From Nautilus pompilius (lineage: Eukaryota > Mollusca > Cephalopoda > Nautilida > Nautilidae), in NCBI GenBank assembly GCA_018389105.1, contig JACATO010001527.1:279501-343500 (forward strand): a stretch of 64,000 bases of DNA. The letters are read 5' to 3'. Shown piece after piece: positions 41,533-52,584 of the stretch; positions within the stretch are counted from its first letter, which is position 1; every line of letters starts with the position of its first letter. The position numbers and the translations under genes are program-made. Below the pieces are notes generated by a model. The model did no database searches. It saw only the letters and a list, made by a program, of their open reading frames with translations, and was not told where the DNA came from.

Positions 41533-44207
41533 TGATAGTTTTGTATTCAGTTTGGATGCTTTGTTTTTTAAAGATGTTGATGTGAAGATGATAATGGTAA
41601 TAACTTAATTTTGGGAATTTAACAAAAAATAAACTGTACACAGTTATTTTAAAATTACCTGCTTTGGTAATAAGCTACCTCTATATATTTCATATTATGT
41701 GGGGGGTTTCCCATAAGTATCTGAACTTTGTGATTTCTAAAAGGGACCAGTAGTCTTTATTAAAATCTATAATAAGTCTGCAAAACAATGCCAGATTTAA
41801 ACAAAATTTTTGACTTGTTGTGATCAAAATCTGTCACTTTAAGCCAGACATGTATGCATCTCTCCATTTTTAAAATCTCTGAGTAGTTTAAAAATAAAAA
41901 CCTTCCCACAATGCAAAGCTTCAACAAAAAACCTATAATTTTGGGTTTTGGTCTTTGCTGAATGATGCTGAACATTGAGTTATCAACTCAGCATGTTGGA
42001 TGAACTAAAGAGGTGCATTAAAAAATGTAAAGGTTCCCTGAAAGTCGTATCATTAAAAAAAAAACAACAACAACAACCAAAGGCGAATAGCCACGAATCT
42101 GGTTCTGAAGACCAGCAGACATCTTACCAACTTTTATTTTAAAGGCAGTTGTAAATTTTCGTAGCTTTGCATTGTGGGAAGCTTTTTTTTTTTTTTAAAT
42201 TATTGGCAGATAGACACTCAATTCGGACTGTGCACACAACCAATTTACTTTTTGAAATACTTGACTCACTCCCAGAGATATCAGAAGAAATATTTCCAGC
42301 TGTTTTCATTAAATAAAAAAAAAAATTTATACTCTGAAAACATTTTCAAAGGCAAAGACTAAGGATGATTCTGTTTCCCATAATGCTCCGTATATTTTCA
42401 AACCTTATAAAGGTACACTAATACTGCACAGCCACTTAATGTGAAGTTCTCAGAAGAGCTGGGAAGTAGTCCAGGTGGAGTAAGGATAAATGAAGAATAG
42501 CCCATTGACATTATTACATTGTGTGCACAATCTCCTGTGGTTTTAATGTTTTTAGCAGTTTGTGGCTCAAATTACAAAACCGTTCTCCATTTATGGATGG
42601 ATTCTGTTGAGTAAACATCATTTTTAAAGGTACAGGGATAACTTGGTAGAGTCAGATGCTCTGTGGAATTTACAAACCACAAAATAAAAACATGGGAATC
42701 TGGTTAAAGAAAATTTTTTGGACATCTGATTGACAAATTTGTTTTTATTGGAAAACAGTTTTTTTTTTTTTTTTTCATTTTGCATTTCAAGGGAGATAAC
42801 TTTTCTTTGGTGAAAATTGTAAAAGATGGGGGGGGTAACTTTCAAACAGATTCTTAGCCATTGTGTTTCAAATATGCTTGCCTATTGAAGTATAACTTTT
42901 AGTTAGACGTTTTTTTAGTTTTGTTTTTAACATATCGTCATTCAGATGAAATCCAGCCAATTACTATGATGGCCATGCCGACTTTAGCTCTGTTTCATTT
43001 AAACACCCGTAGTACTTGAATACACTTTATTATTCAGTAGTTTTCAGTGGATTAGGTAAAGTGGTTAATCTATACATGTCTTCCATAGCAACATACCGTA
43101 ATTGTGAATATGAGACCCCTTCTGTTGTAAAAGGGCTATGGCAAACACTCATCCATTTTGAAATTATGATGATGATAATGATGATGAGGGTGAGCCAATT
43201 GATTGTTAACCAGCATGTAAGAAAAACAAATGGAGTGGCAAGTTAAGACAGCGGGAGCTTTAGAAAAGTATGTTGCCAGCTGGAGGAGAAATGGTTCTCT
43301 AGCTGGCTATTGTGGTTCTTTTACCAGTGTCTTGGATCTGAAGTGACTGGGTATAGGAGAACTTTGCTGACACTGATAATTTCTGGTGAACCAATGCTGA
43401 AATCAAAACTAGCCTCTCAAAATGCACTGCAGTTGGATAAGGCTGGCTGGCTGTTTATTTTTATTTACTTTTTTTAATAATAAAGTTACAGTATTAGCAA
43501 TACGTGGTTTGGCAGCGGCTTTATCTATCAAGCATTAGAAATGTAATCATTTGCAGTCTGCTAGCTCAAGAGGCTGGGAACCCCATCTGACCCTGCCAGT
43601 AACTTTGGAACGCTTTCCATAATGAATTCCCACAAAAGCTTTCTTTTTTTCTTTTTTTTTTCTGAGTAGAAGTCTGTAAAATGCCTTTGAAATTAGATCC
43701 AAGCGACGACTACTTATTGTCATACATATATTTTGGCTAAGCAAAAACAAAACAGGTAATTTTGGACGGAAGAAGACGAAGAGAGGACAGTTCTTCAACA
43801 GCTGAGCTGAAACGGTGGCTGTTTTTTTGGTGTTGGCACTGTTTGCCACACCTGGGTCTGGGATGAAGATGTGCAGACTTTAACTCGGCCAGCTTGTTCC
43901 ATCATTACTCGTTTTTTAGATGCAAACAACAGGTGCAGTGCCATGCCTTATCTACTAGTAAGTAGTCTGTAGACTCTGTGACCACAGCAACCTCGACGAC
44001 CCTGTCTGTCTTTGGACAGTGGGTTGCCGGTATCTTGGCAACCCAATGCTGAGACGATGTTAATATATACTAAACATTGAACATTTTATTCCATGTTTTT
44101 TTTTGTTTTTTTTGTTTTTTTTTTTGGACAAAGTGAATTAGGTAAATGAATAAATAAAAAAAATTGATTTGCTAAAAATCCTTTTCTGTTTCATTTTTTT
44201 GTGTTAG
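41533..44207. other. non-coding stretch downstream of E2F
   Basis: AT-rich with many A/T runs and a short ATGATG run near 43167. AATAAA occurs near 44149. No conserved coding region is visible. Confidence 0.5.
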
Positions 44208-44269
44208 GTACTGCTAAGCACATGATTCCCTCATCTCATAACCAAGATAAGGACCCACAGCTGCTGTAA
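44208..44269 (+). CDS. candidate alternative last exon of E2F
   Basis: A strong pyrimidine tract and TTTTTTTGTGTTAG precede a 62-base open segment that ends at TAA (44267-44269). It starts with two bases of a codon, which fits the one base left if exon 9 is spliced at 39685. The joined tail would be TAKHMIPSSHNQDKDPQLL in place of [10 protein letters not shown]. Nothing in its sequence is conserved to my knowledge, and phase agreement has a one-in-three chance of being accidental. Confidence 0.2.
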
Positions 44270-45900
44270 TCAGGACAAACGTACAATGACAGGACTGTCT
44301 TATATGCGGGGGGTGGGAGGGTGCTATTGCACTTGTGTCACTGGCAGTTTTAAACTTATGTCGTTGCTATCTAAGATTTGGCTTGGGTAACGGAATCACC
44401 GGCCACTGATTGTGTATGTAAAACAACATCAGCACCATCTTGTGTTTTGAAACGAGAGAAGAGAAAAGTATTGGGGTGGGGGGTGGTTAAGAAAAACTCA
44501 AATAAACATACAGCAGAATCTTGCATAACTATGCCCTACTCGCCTAGATACGACTCATATCTATACGGTTTTGATGGCAGAGCAGTGGTACTACCCCTGT
44601 TGTGTTCAAAGACTGGGAAGTAAATAAACTCTAGTCTGTTTATTCGCAGATCAGGTTCTTTGAAGGCTAACCCGGCTCTTGTTTATTTTTCAAAAGTGCC
44701 ACTGTCCAAGACACTATAGAAGGTAGTTTATATTCTTTCTTATTAAAATCTTTAATTAGCTTTATGATTAAAACTTTGGTACGGGTCTGAACAAAAAATT
44801 GCAGTTGGCGGTTGAATAATGAATCAATTGCAAATAGAAAACTGATTCTGAATGCGAATGTTACATTTAAATGAAGCTAGTATTAGCATTGTCACAACAG
44901 ACATAGCCACAGCCTCCCATGTAGGAAATGCACTTCTTGGTTGTCCATAGAAGAACAAAATAATATTAAAATTTTAATTTGAAAATGATTGATTGTGGAT
45001 TAAATTGAAATTTTTCATAGGCTTACAAACTTTTTTTTTTTGCATTTAACCAGATTACATTAAGACAAGGATGTAACATCTGTTGGAACTTTATGAATGC
45101 CAGGGATAATAGTGGTAAACTATTTATTGATGTAGGCGGGGAATGAGTTGGCAGAAATTGAATGTGTTGTAAAAAGAAAGAACATTCGTCTTCCTCTGGC
45201 AGGAAAGTATGAATTCCTGTTAAATGGAATAAAAGGAATCCATATGATCTCACACAATAGGAAAAGCGACCATAATGTATTCTGGATGTAGCTCTGCATG
45301 CAGATTTCGGAGGGAAGTCAAGCGTGATTCAGGCCACTGAGAAGCAAATTATTTTCCTGGAGATCACATTTCTAAAAGATGCAATTTTGTTATTGTAAAA
45401 TTCTGGTCACTGGGCTTGTAGACAAATTAATTTTTTAAAATGGCTGTCTTGGTTTACTTGGTGGTTTGTGATACATTCCTGCAACTGAACCATGCAGGCA
45501 TTCAAGCGAAAAAAATAATTACCTTTGTCGTTAATTTTGAGGGAACTTATGCAGATTTAAAATTTGTGATACTTTTCAAGTGTTGTCATAGCTCCTCTGT
45601 CAGAAAAAGAAAAGAAATTTCGTATACATCATAGTTGTGAATGGTGTTGTGTTCCGTCATGGTTGTGCAGCATTGTGTCGTGGCTGTGCATAGTGCTGTA
45701 GGAAATATATATGGGTTCTGACACCATTATTTTGCTCTCACTTTGGAAACAAACAAAGAAAAAAAAATGTTTCTATGATTTGTAAATGTCAGGATAGTTG
45801 GATTTTTAAGGTACTCGTTTTAAAACTGCTAACTTTTATTTCTGGCTGGAGGAAGTGTTTAATACTGTGTAGAAGTTACAAACAGGAAAGAAAAAAAACC
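44270..45900. other. intergenic stretch
   Basis: It contains an AATAAA near 44625 that could end the longest E2F transcript. No supported gene. Confidence 0.5.
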
Positions 45901-46060
45901 ATCACAACTTATACAAGGTACCTACGTTTGAGATGGCTTATACAAAGGCTCCCTCAGTTTGTGAAGTGTCCTTAGATAATACAGTATAGTGATTACAATG
46001 GAAAACACGGCTTATGCAAGGTAACCAGGTTTCAGAAGTATCCATAAAAAGTACAGTAAT
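45901..46060 (+). repeat. tRNA-like degenerate tandem repeat, site B
   Basis: Two diverged units: ACTTATACAAGGTACCTACG, then ATGGCTTATACAAAGGCTCC and GTGTCCTTAGATAATACAG, with TATAGTGATTAC, CGGCTTATGCAAGG and GGTTTCAGAAGTATCC. Order and wording match site A at 17.5 kb. Confidence 0.6.
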
Positions 46061-47409
46061 ACTTTACTTTTTTTCTTTTTTTTTTAATATACCTGCTAAT
46101 TTCGTTTTTATAGAATAGCTAATACTGAACTGAAATTATATTTCAACATACAGAAAATTAAAATCGAAATGATCCATTGTGTTTCTACGAAAAACAACGT
46201 ATTTGGAAATGTATGTAGATTTTGTGGTCCATGGCTGTCGTCTGGGATAAATGTCAACTTCAGCTCGCAAATTGTTTTCTCTTTTTTTTTTTTTTTACAT
46301 CCATTATTTGTAGCATCTTTCGGGGATTGCTTGCCTGGCGACTGATGTTTGAGGGGAGCATATGGAAAATGTGTCAGGGTGTGTGTGTGTGTGTTTGTAT
46401 TTTTTTTTCAAACGCGCGGCAGCCGTTAAAGTTGAGTTTAGCTTAGCAGGCAGGCAGACAGACACACAGGAAGTCACTGCTGCCTGTAGGCCACCGAATT
46501 TTCCAAAAGGGGGGAAATTTGTTTTTTTTTGTTTTTTTTTTGCTGTTTCTGACATTTTAAAGGCAAATTGTGTTCGTTCCTAGAATGAGAGCACGTATGC
46601 CGATAATGACGCACGTAGGGAGCGGTAATTTGGCCTCAAAGCCTGCTGGCTCTACCTGGCACTGTTATTAGAAATGAATCAGCATCCATACATCTGCAGA
46701 TTCTTGGCCACTCTGCTCCTGATCGTGGACCCGGCGGCGTTTGCATAATAAAGGATTGGGTTTTCTAACTAGTTTTGGGGGGGGGAGGGTAATAGCAGAT
46801 AATTTAGGGTAACCTTGAGCAGAACTGCTGGCAACCAGTCAGCACAGATTTGCCCATATGCTGGACAAGAATTTAGTATTCATAAAAGAACAGGAAATAA
46901 ATACTTTCAGTTTTCATCTTATTAATATGTCAATAAATAAATTTAAACATTAAGTTACTAGCAACAAGCTAATGTCATCTCAAAATGCCATAATTCCTCT
47001 TGCCATCTACTGCTTTTATTATTACAGTGTTTTGCTACTATTTTATTCTGTAGGTAGACATTTTCTTTGTACTTGGTATGACCCAGATTCTGGGCGTTCA
47101 TTTCCTCCTGAGCATGTTTTCTGTAATTGACTTATACTAATGTTGAGTTTAGATCGGTGTTTCCTTATGTTTTCTCTCAAAGCCCTCTAAAGCTCTTGCC
47201 AGCATCATTTCTATCAATGCTCTTCACTTTCTGCAGTTTCTCTCTTGAGGTCCCGGTTTCTTCTGTCTATTTTCTATCTTTTTGCTTCTGTACACGCATT
47301 GTCTTTTATTGTGGTGGCACTTATCCGTGATTGTCTCGCATGTTTTCTGGTTCCTGTGAATATTGAAAGCCATACAGCGATTTGTAATTGAGTACTTGTT
47401 CTCTAGGAT
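46061..47409. other. intergenic stretch
   Basis: It contains a (GT)n at about 46379-46394, G-runs and T-runs. The T-rich part from about 47090 may be the 3' tail region of the retrotransposon that follows on the minus strand. No gene supported. Confidence 0.5.
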
Positions 47410-48900
47410 GGAATCAGGTTCATGTTACCAGCCACTTATTTAAAATCAAATTGGGGCACAGACTCCAGCAAAGTGTAGTTTTTATTACGATTTTTCCTAA
47501 GTATATTGACTGTGCCACTCCAGGGCATCCCCTGGCCATGTGCTCATTTAGAATGTGATTAGGATACCAGTTGGTATAGAGAGGTGTGCTATGTTTATCA
47601 GTACTGCTGTGACTGATCTGAAGCCATTCATAACTACTACCATGTATCTGGGATTCCTGCTTTCGGGTCATTTACCAGGTGATGTTTTGGCATTCCATTG
47701 GTTTTCTCTTCTATCATGATGTCCTTCCTAGTTGTGTATGTTGGCTAGAGCTTTTTTTAAAGTGTTTTCTTCTCTTTCATTGTTTTAAGAATCTTTTTCT
47801 CAGTACTGTCTACATATCCAGCCTCGTTTCTAATTTCTACTATTCATTTTTAATCCACTATCATCTCTATCTTTATTTTCTTTCCTGGATGTAATGCATC
47901 ATGAATTGCCATTTGTTTTCTTCTTTCTTGTCAGTTTGTGCAAGCTCTTTAGTCCAGTATGCTATACCGGCCATGTATGGTATGGTTGGTACTCCGTGTT
48001 GATGACTCTTATTTAGTTATGCAGACTTAGTTTAGACTTAAGGATAGTTCTTAGCTTTTTCTTGTATTCAGCTTTTGCTTTTGATTCTGCTTGATGTGTA
48101 ATACTATCAGCTTGTATTCCTAGATACCATCATGTTTAATCTAGTATTAACATTTTCAATTTCTTCCCCATCTGGTAGCTTGATGTCTTCAGCTGATACC
48201 AATTCACTTGTTATCTGTAACTTTTGCATATTTTCTCAGGCCAAACTTCATTAATAAGTCTGTGTCATGCTATCCAAGTTGTATCCTTTGTGTTTCTAAA
48301 TGTGGTAGTCATTAGTATTAGTTCTGTCCCAAACTCTGTTGATGACAGTAGATCTCCTTTAAATACACCTCTCCCAATATCCACTTGATCTTATTGTCTT
48401 TTGTTGTTGACCATATGCTGGTCTCGAGAATGATTTATTGTATTTTAAGCTGCTCTTATTAGTTCCAAACATTTCAATATCTGGTTTCATGAAACTGAAA
48501 ATAGGCCTTGTAATCTATTTACCATTCTTAGGTTTCTGTGTTTTCCATCATCTTTCTATTGTTTTTATTCTCCCAATAACTTTTTCCAGAACCTTGTTTT
48601 ACTTTTATCTGGCAATTCTGTTTCTTGCGAGTTGTTATTTTCCAACCTTTCAGGCAATCTTTCTGACGGTCTGTAAAAGTTCTGTTCTGGTGTATCTCAT
48701 TTGTTCGTGCATACATCATCAGCATTCTTCCCTAGGGCTGTTGCTACATTTCATCCACTGCAGATTTCATTGGCTTGATTCTGATGTACCTTTACTTTGT
48801 TATTTCTCCAGCATCCCTATTGTTTTTCATTCTATTGTCTTTCATTGCGGTCAGGGCACCTGTCATGTCTAATCTGCTTCGTCTTACTTTCCAACTTGGA
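47410..48900 (-). mobile_element. decayed non-LTR retrotransposon, reverse-transcriptase region
   Basis: Read on the minus strand with several shifts, blocks appear in the order expected of a LINE polyprotein: GIFKGDLLS (like GIFQGDSLSP), a GL-KYAKVT and KLVSAEDIKLPDGEEIENVN block, GIAYWTKELAQTDKK, QIHGSSYEWL, and finally ARGCPGVAQSIYL, like the C-terminal SGCPVLAQSEYL region. The style is that of R2/NeSL-type elements, but the clade is uncertain. The 5' endonuclease or DNA-binding region was not found; it is truncated and inactive. Confidence 0.65.
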
Positions 48901-49339
48901 TTTACACTGACCCCGGTATTGGTGTTGCCACTGCTAGCCGAGCATCATTGAGGTGCCTAAGTCAAAACCAGCACATCAAGGTTACCCCACCAGGGGTAGG
49001 ATTATTTAAAAAAAAAAAAAATTTTACTTCAATGAGCATCTTATTCTATTGTATCTTCGAAAAGTTCAATAAATTAGAGTGCTCAAGCAGGAATCACGTG
49101 GTCATTTTGCTCTCGTGTGCAGCATCCAAGTCATCTCCGTGATGACTCAACGTCAAAACGGCTCTCCAAGCAAATGAGCTGTGGTTTGGTTTGGTTTTTG
49201 GAACCTTATTTCTGATCGTGGAAAATAGATGTCCACAGAACTCACTACACTACACCGACATTGATGTAGACGGCGTCACCCCGATGATGTGGAAGGAAAG
49301 CTTTGGGGGTGCAGACAAGATAAACGTCCCGTGTAGAAA

Positions 49340-49680
49340 ATCTGCGTCATAGGGCATTTTCCGGAAGTCGGACCAAACCTCCCGCTCAGACTAATACTGA
49401 TGACGGAAGCGGACCAGCTTTTTGAACATACATGTCTGCCCAGGTATATATGTTGAATATTAATAATTATATGACTAAATTAAAGGAGAAATTCGGAATT
49501 TTCTTAAAACGTTCTTTTTTTTTTTCCTTTATAAATTTGGCTTTGTTGACGTTCGTTATAATAAATCCAATGCATCTTATTCTTTGTAATTTAAAAATGA
49601 GTGGAAACGATCAAATTCCCGTTTCAGCCGAAGAATGCCATCACCTGCTGCTGGCAGGGCGCCGCCATCTTTGGTGTTTC
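49340..49680 (-). promoter_or_regulatory. promoter-like segment with ETS and YY1-type motifs
   Basis: It contains TTTTCCGGAAGTCGG (ETS core) near 49358, GACGGAAGCGG near 49403, and GCCGCCATCTTTGG at 49661-49674 (YY1-type). On the minus strand the last motif includes ATGGCGGCGCCC starting at 49668, reading MAAPCQQQ before a possible donor CAG|GTGATG at 49645. That would be a minimal first exon of a minus-strand gene. No downstream exon was found. Confidence 0.25.
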
Positions 49681-49944
49681 ACGAGCTTCTTTGCGCGGCA
49701 GCGGTCAACCGAGTAACAGTGGACGGGTGGATTATCTTCTGTTTAATTGGGTAGGTAAAAGGCGTTTTCTCTCTGTAGACCAAGTCTTGGGTTTGGGGTC
49801 CCGCTTCGCCTGAAGACAGCCGGGAAGTCTGCAAGCGTAGACACTGAGAATCCCTCAGAGAAGAGAGAGAGGGGGCGGCTTAGGGTACAGGGGCAGTGCT
49901 GGGTTTTTCGGAAACATGAATCGATACATTTACGTCCCTTCCGA

Positions 49945-51256
49945 TCAGGTCTAAACATCGGAACCATATGCACCATTTTTATTGGTCTGACTGAAATAAG
50001 GTTCCACGATGTAGATTAACCCCGACCGCAACAATGAGACTTCATATCGTTTGCTGAACGTGAAGTTTATTAATCAAGGAGAGTTCCATTACAACCAGTA
50101 CACTTCTGCCGACGAGCTACGAGTGCATTTATACCATTTTGAAATAAATCTGTAGTCAAACTGTTGGAAGGCAGTTTCAATGGCTGCTTGGAGAAGGATT
50201 TAATACGGAGGGAGCTGTCAAGGTGTTTGAAGAGGTGGGAGAAAGGTCTGCTGGATAGGCTGGGTGGGGGGGAACTTCGTGCACCAAAGTGTTCAGTTTC
50301 CGAAGAGCCACTTTTGCAACACGAGGACGAGTATTGTCGTGGAGAAGGATTGGGTCTCTTCGATTCGCCAATTCCGGCTGTCGTTGGGAGAGTTTCTGAT
50401 GAACGACGTTTAATTCACGACTGTACCTTTCAGCTGTGATGGTTTCGCCAGGTTGCGAGAAGTTACAGTGGATGACACCAGTTGCAGTCCACCAGACAGT
50501 GACCATGACCTTTGGGTGGAGGCTGGGTTTTGGAATGTGGTTAGGCGCCTTGTCTCTGTCAAGCCACTGTGCTGATTGTTTGTGAATTGTCGTAAAGGAT
50601 CCATTCTTCATCACACGTAATGATTTGGTCAAGAAATGGGCCGATTTTGTTTCTTGTGACAGGCGAAGATCAGATCTCCCATCGACGATTTTGTTGCTGA
50701 GTTCATTCAGCTCGCGAGGCACCCACCTGTCAAGCTTTATCACCTTTCCCATTGCGTCAAGATGCCGGGAAACAGTTCCAGTGCTCACGTCGAGCTCTGC
50801 AGCATTTTTCTCGCACTACTTTTCCTGGATCGGCTTCAACTGAGGCTTTCAGACGGTCGTCATCACAGCTGGAAGGACGACGTCCGCTACGCCTCATCTT
50901 CGAGTCTCACGTCTCCTGATCGAAACTCCACAACCATCGTTGTACTGTCCGCTCATCGGTGTCCCGCCCCATCCCTGCTCAATGCTACGAGACGCCTCTC
51001 TCGCTCTGTGGCCCGGTTTGAACTCGTGAAGCAAAATGGCATGAAAATCTTATCTATCCACGCTTCACTCGGAACCCTGAATCAAATATCCATTTTATGG
51101 TTTTTAGAAAGGTAGGCTTTGCATAATGTACACCAAATCACCCGCTACAAAACAGTATATATAACTTACCTACATACACCTTCACAAGCAGTGTATGTAA
51201 TATGAGCCCCAAATTGACATAATGTAAAGACCGACACAACTTTTGTGACGACCTGA
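49945..51256 (-). mobile_element. mariner transposon, nearly full length, inactive
   Basis: The right terminus on the minus strand reads TCAGGTCGTCACAAAAGTTG and abuts TA at 51257-51258. The other end starts TCAGGTCTAAACATCGG at 49945 and is degenerate. The ~1.31 kb length is normal for mariner. The minus strand carries a broken transposase: an HTH region (RETARSIEQG, then ERTVQRWLWSFD), WVPRELNE, TCDEEWILYDN in a shifted frame, SAQWLDR, PKPSLHPKVMVTVWW, GETITAERY, LLHDNTRP and PADLSPT. The position just after DLSPT, where the third catalytic Asp normally lies, is Ser. Frameshifts and stops make it non-functional. Confidence 0.92.
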
Positions 51257-52444
51257 TACATATACAAGTCAATCTATGGAGACTGTACTTTATCGTCATT
51301 TATAGACACTTTTTATTATTTCGACAAATGTTGTCTCTCTATCGATCTTGGGATTTTAGACACCACGGATTTTGAAATTATAATTTTGTACTTTAGTTTT
51401 CCTAAACGTGGCCCCAGTTGCTGGAATTTAAGATTTCTTCGACGCATATAGTTTCTGTAAGTGATGACCAAGGCGGTGAAGTGGCAGACGGAAGAGAAAG
51501 ATAACGGAGAGTGTTAGGCAATATTTAAGACTATTTTCTTAGAGGGGATAGGAAGAGGAAATTTATCAGGCGAGTGACGTATGATCTTGTAGAAGGCATG
51601 CATGCAGGGATAAGCCCAAGACTCGTTAGTGACGCCTTAGTGAACGTGGTCTAAACAGTAGAATCGCTTTACACAGCAGTCCTTAAACGAAATAGTATTT
51701 GGAAATGGCTGTAAAAACAAATGATTGGGTTCTTCCTTTTGAAATGCTGTGTCTCGGCTCACACGATTCGTAGCCGAGCAAGTAAAGCGAGATCAAAAAC
51801 GAAAAACTGTCGATAAGAAGATTTGACCAAAACCTGGGAACGGAGTCGGCGGCAGGTGGCTGGTGGCAGTGCGCGTCTCCTAAACTTAGTCGGCGATACC
51901 AGGAGGAACCGGGCATTCACCCACCGCTGTACCGCCGAGTCGCAGGGGCGGAACAGTTGGCTTGGAGCCGTCTATTTCCATGCCAGCCACTTCCAGGATC
52001 ACAAAGATGAGCGCGAGCGAAAATTGTGGTTCAGCAGTTGAAGATTTGGTCAACATAAAGGGACCGGCAGAGATAAAGGCAGCAGTGGTTTGCTCCAAGA
52101 GTAAGGTCGGATCTTACTGCCGAAGAGAAACCGGAAATAATATCTCGCAAAGTGGCAAATGGTTTGGCTGTTCTCGCCCTCGCGGAAAGCAACGGTAAAA
52201 TCGATGGCAGGCTCCGTGAGCTTTTGTCAACAGGCCGCCGCCCTTTGGAATCGTCGTGGCGAGAGTTCGATCCCAACCGACACAAAGATGTTGGCCTCGC
52301 ATCACCGGATGGATTTGATGCGATTCTCATTTCTGAAAACGAGGCTTCGGTAAAAAGACCGGATTACACATCAGTACAGTTCCCGACACGAGGAGCCTGA
52401 GCGTAGTTGAGTTTTGGTCTGACCCAAGAGACCGCTTTCCATAC
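51257..52444. other. CpG-containing stretch without a supported gene
   Basis: Several frames are open on both strands (for example plus 51962-52198, minus 52031-52330) but none shows a domain. CGAGAGTTCGATCCCAACC near 52259 fits a tRNA-type B-box and suggests another SINE relic. Confidence 0.4.
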
Positions 52445-52584
52445 CTGCCTGTAGTTGTTTTCAGAAGTCTGTTGATGTTGTTGTCCGTGATCGGCGCCGA
52501 CCGGCAGAGATCGCTTCCGTCTTGCAAGGATGACAACCTCCCTGTGTACGTACAACCGCGGAGAATCATGAGTACAACAGCCAT
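52445..52584 (-). CDS. candidate first coding exon of an unidentified minus-strand gene
   Basis: AAAACAAAATGGCTGTTG on the minus strand combines a YY1-type motif with a start codon. 46 codons plus two bases follow (opening MAVVLMILRGCTYTGRLSSL) before a donor, CAG|GTATGG, with the intron starting at 52444. The N-terminus, hydrophobic then Arg-containing without acidic residues for 20 positions, could be a mitochondrial presequence; that is inference. I do not recognise the protein and found no second exon between here and the E2F gene. Confidence 0.28.

Noticed and set aside
47127..48872. Plus-strand Leu/Phe/Cys-rich open frames as membrane proteins
   Set aside because: They are the antisense of the decayed retrotransposon, whose minus-strand blocks are recognisable.
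49601..49813. Plus-strand frame METIKFPFQPKN and onward
   Set aside because: No recognisable domain and no splice support; it overlaps a promoter-like segment read better on the other strand.
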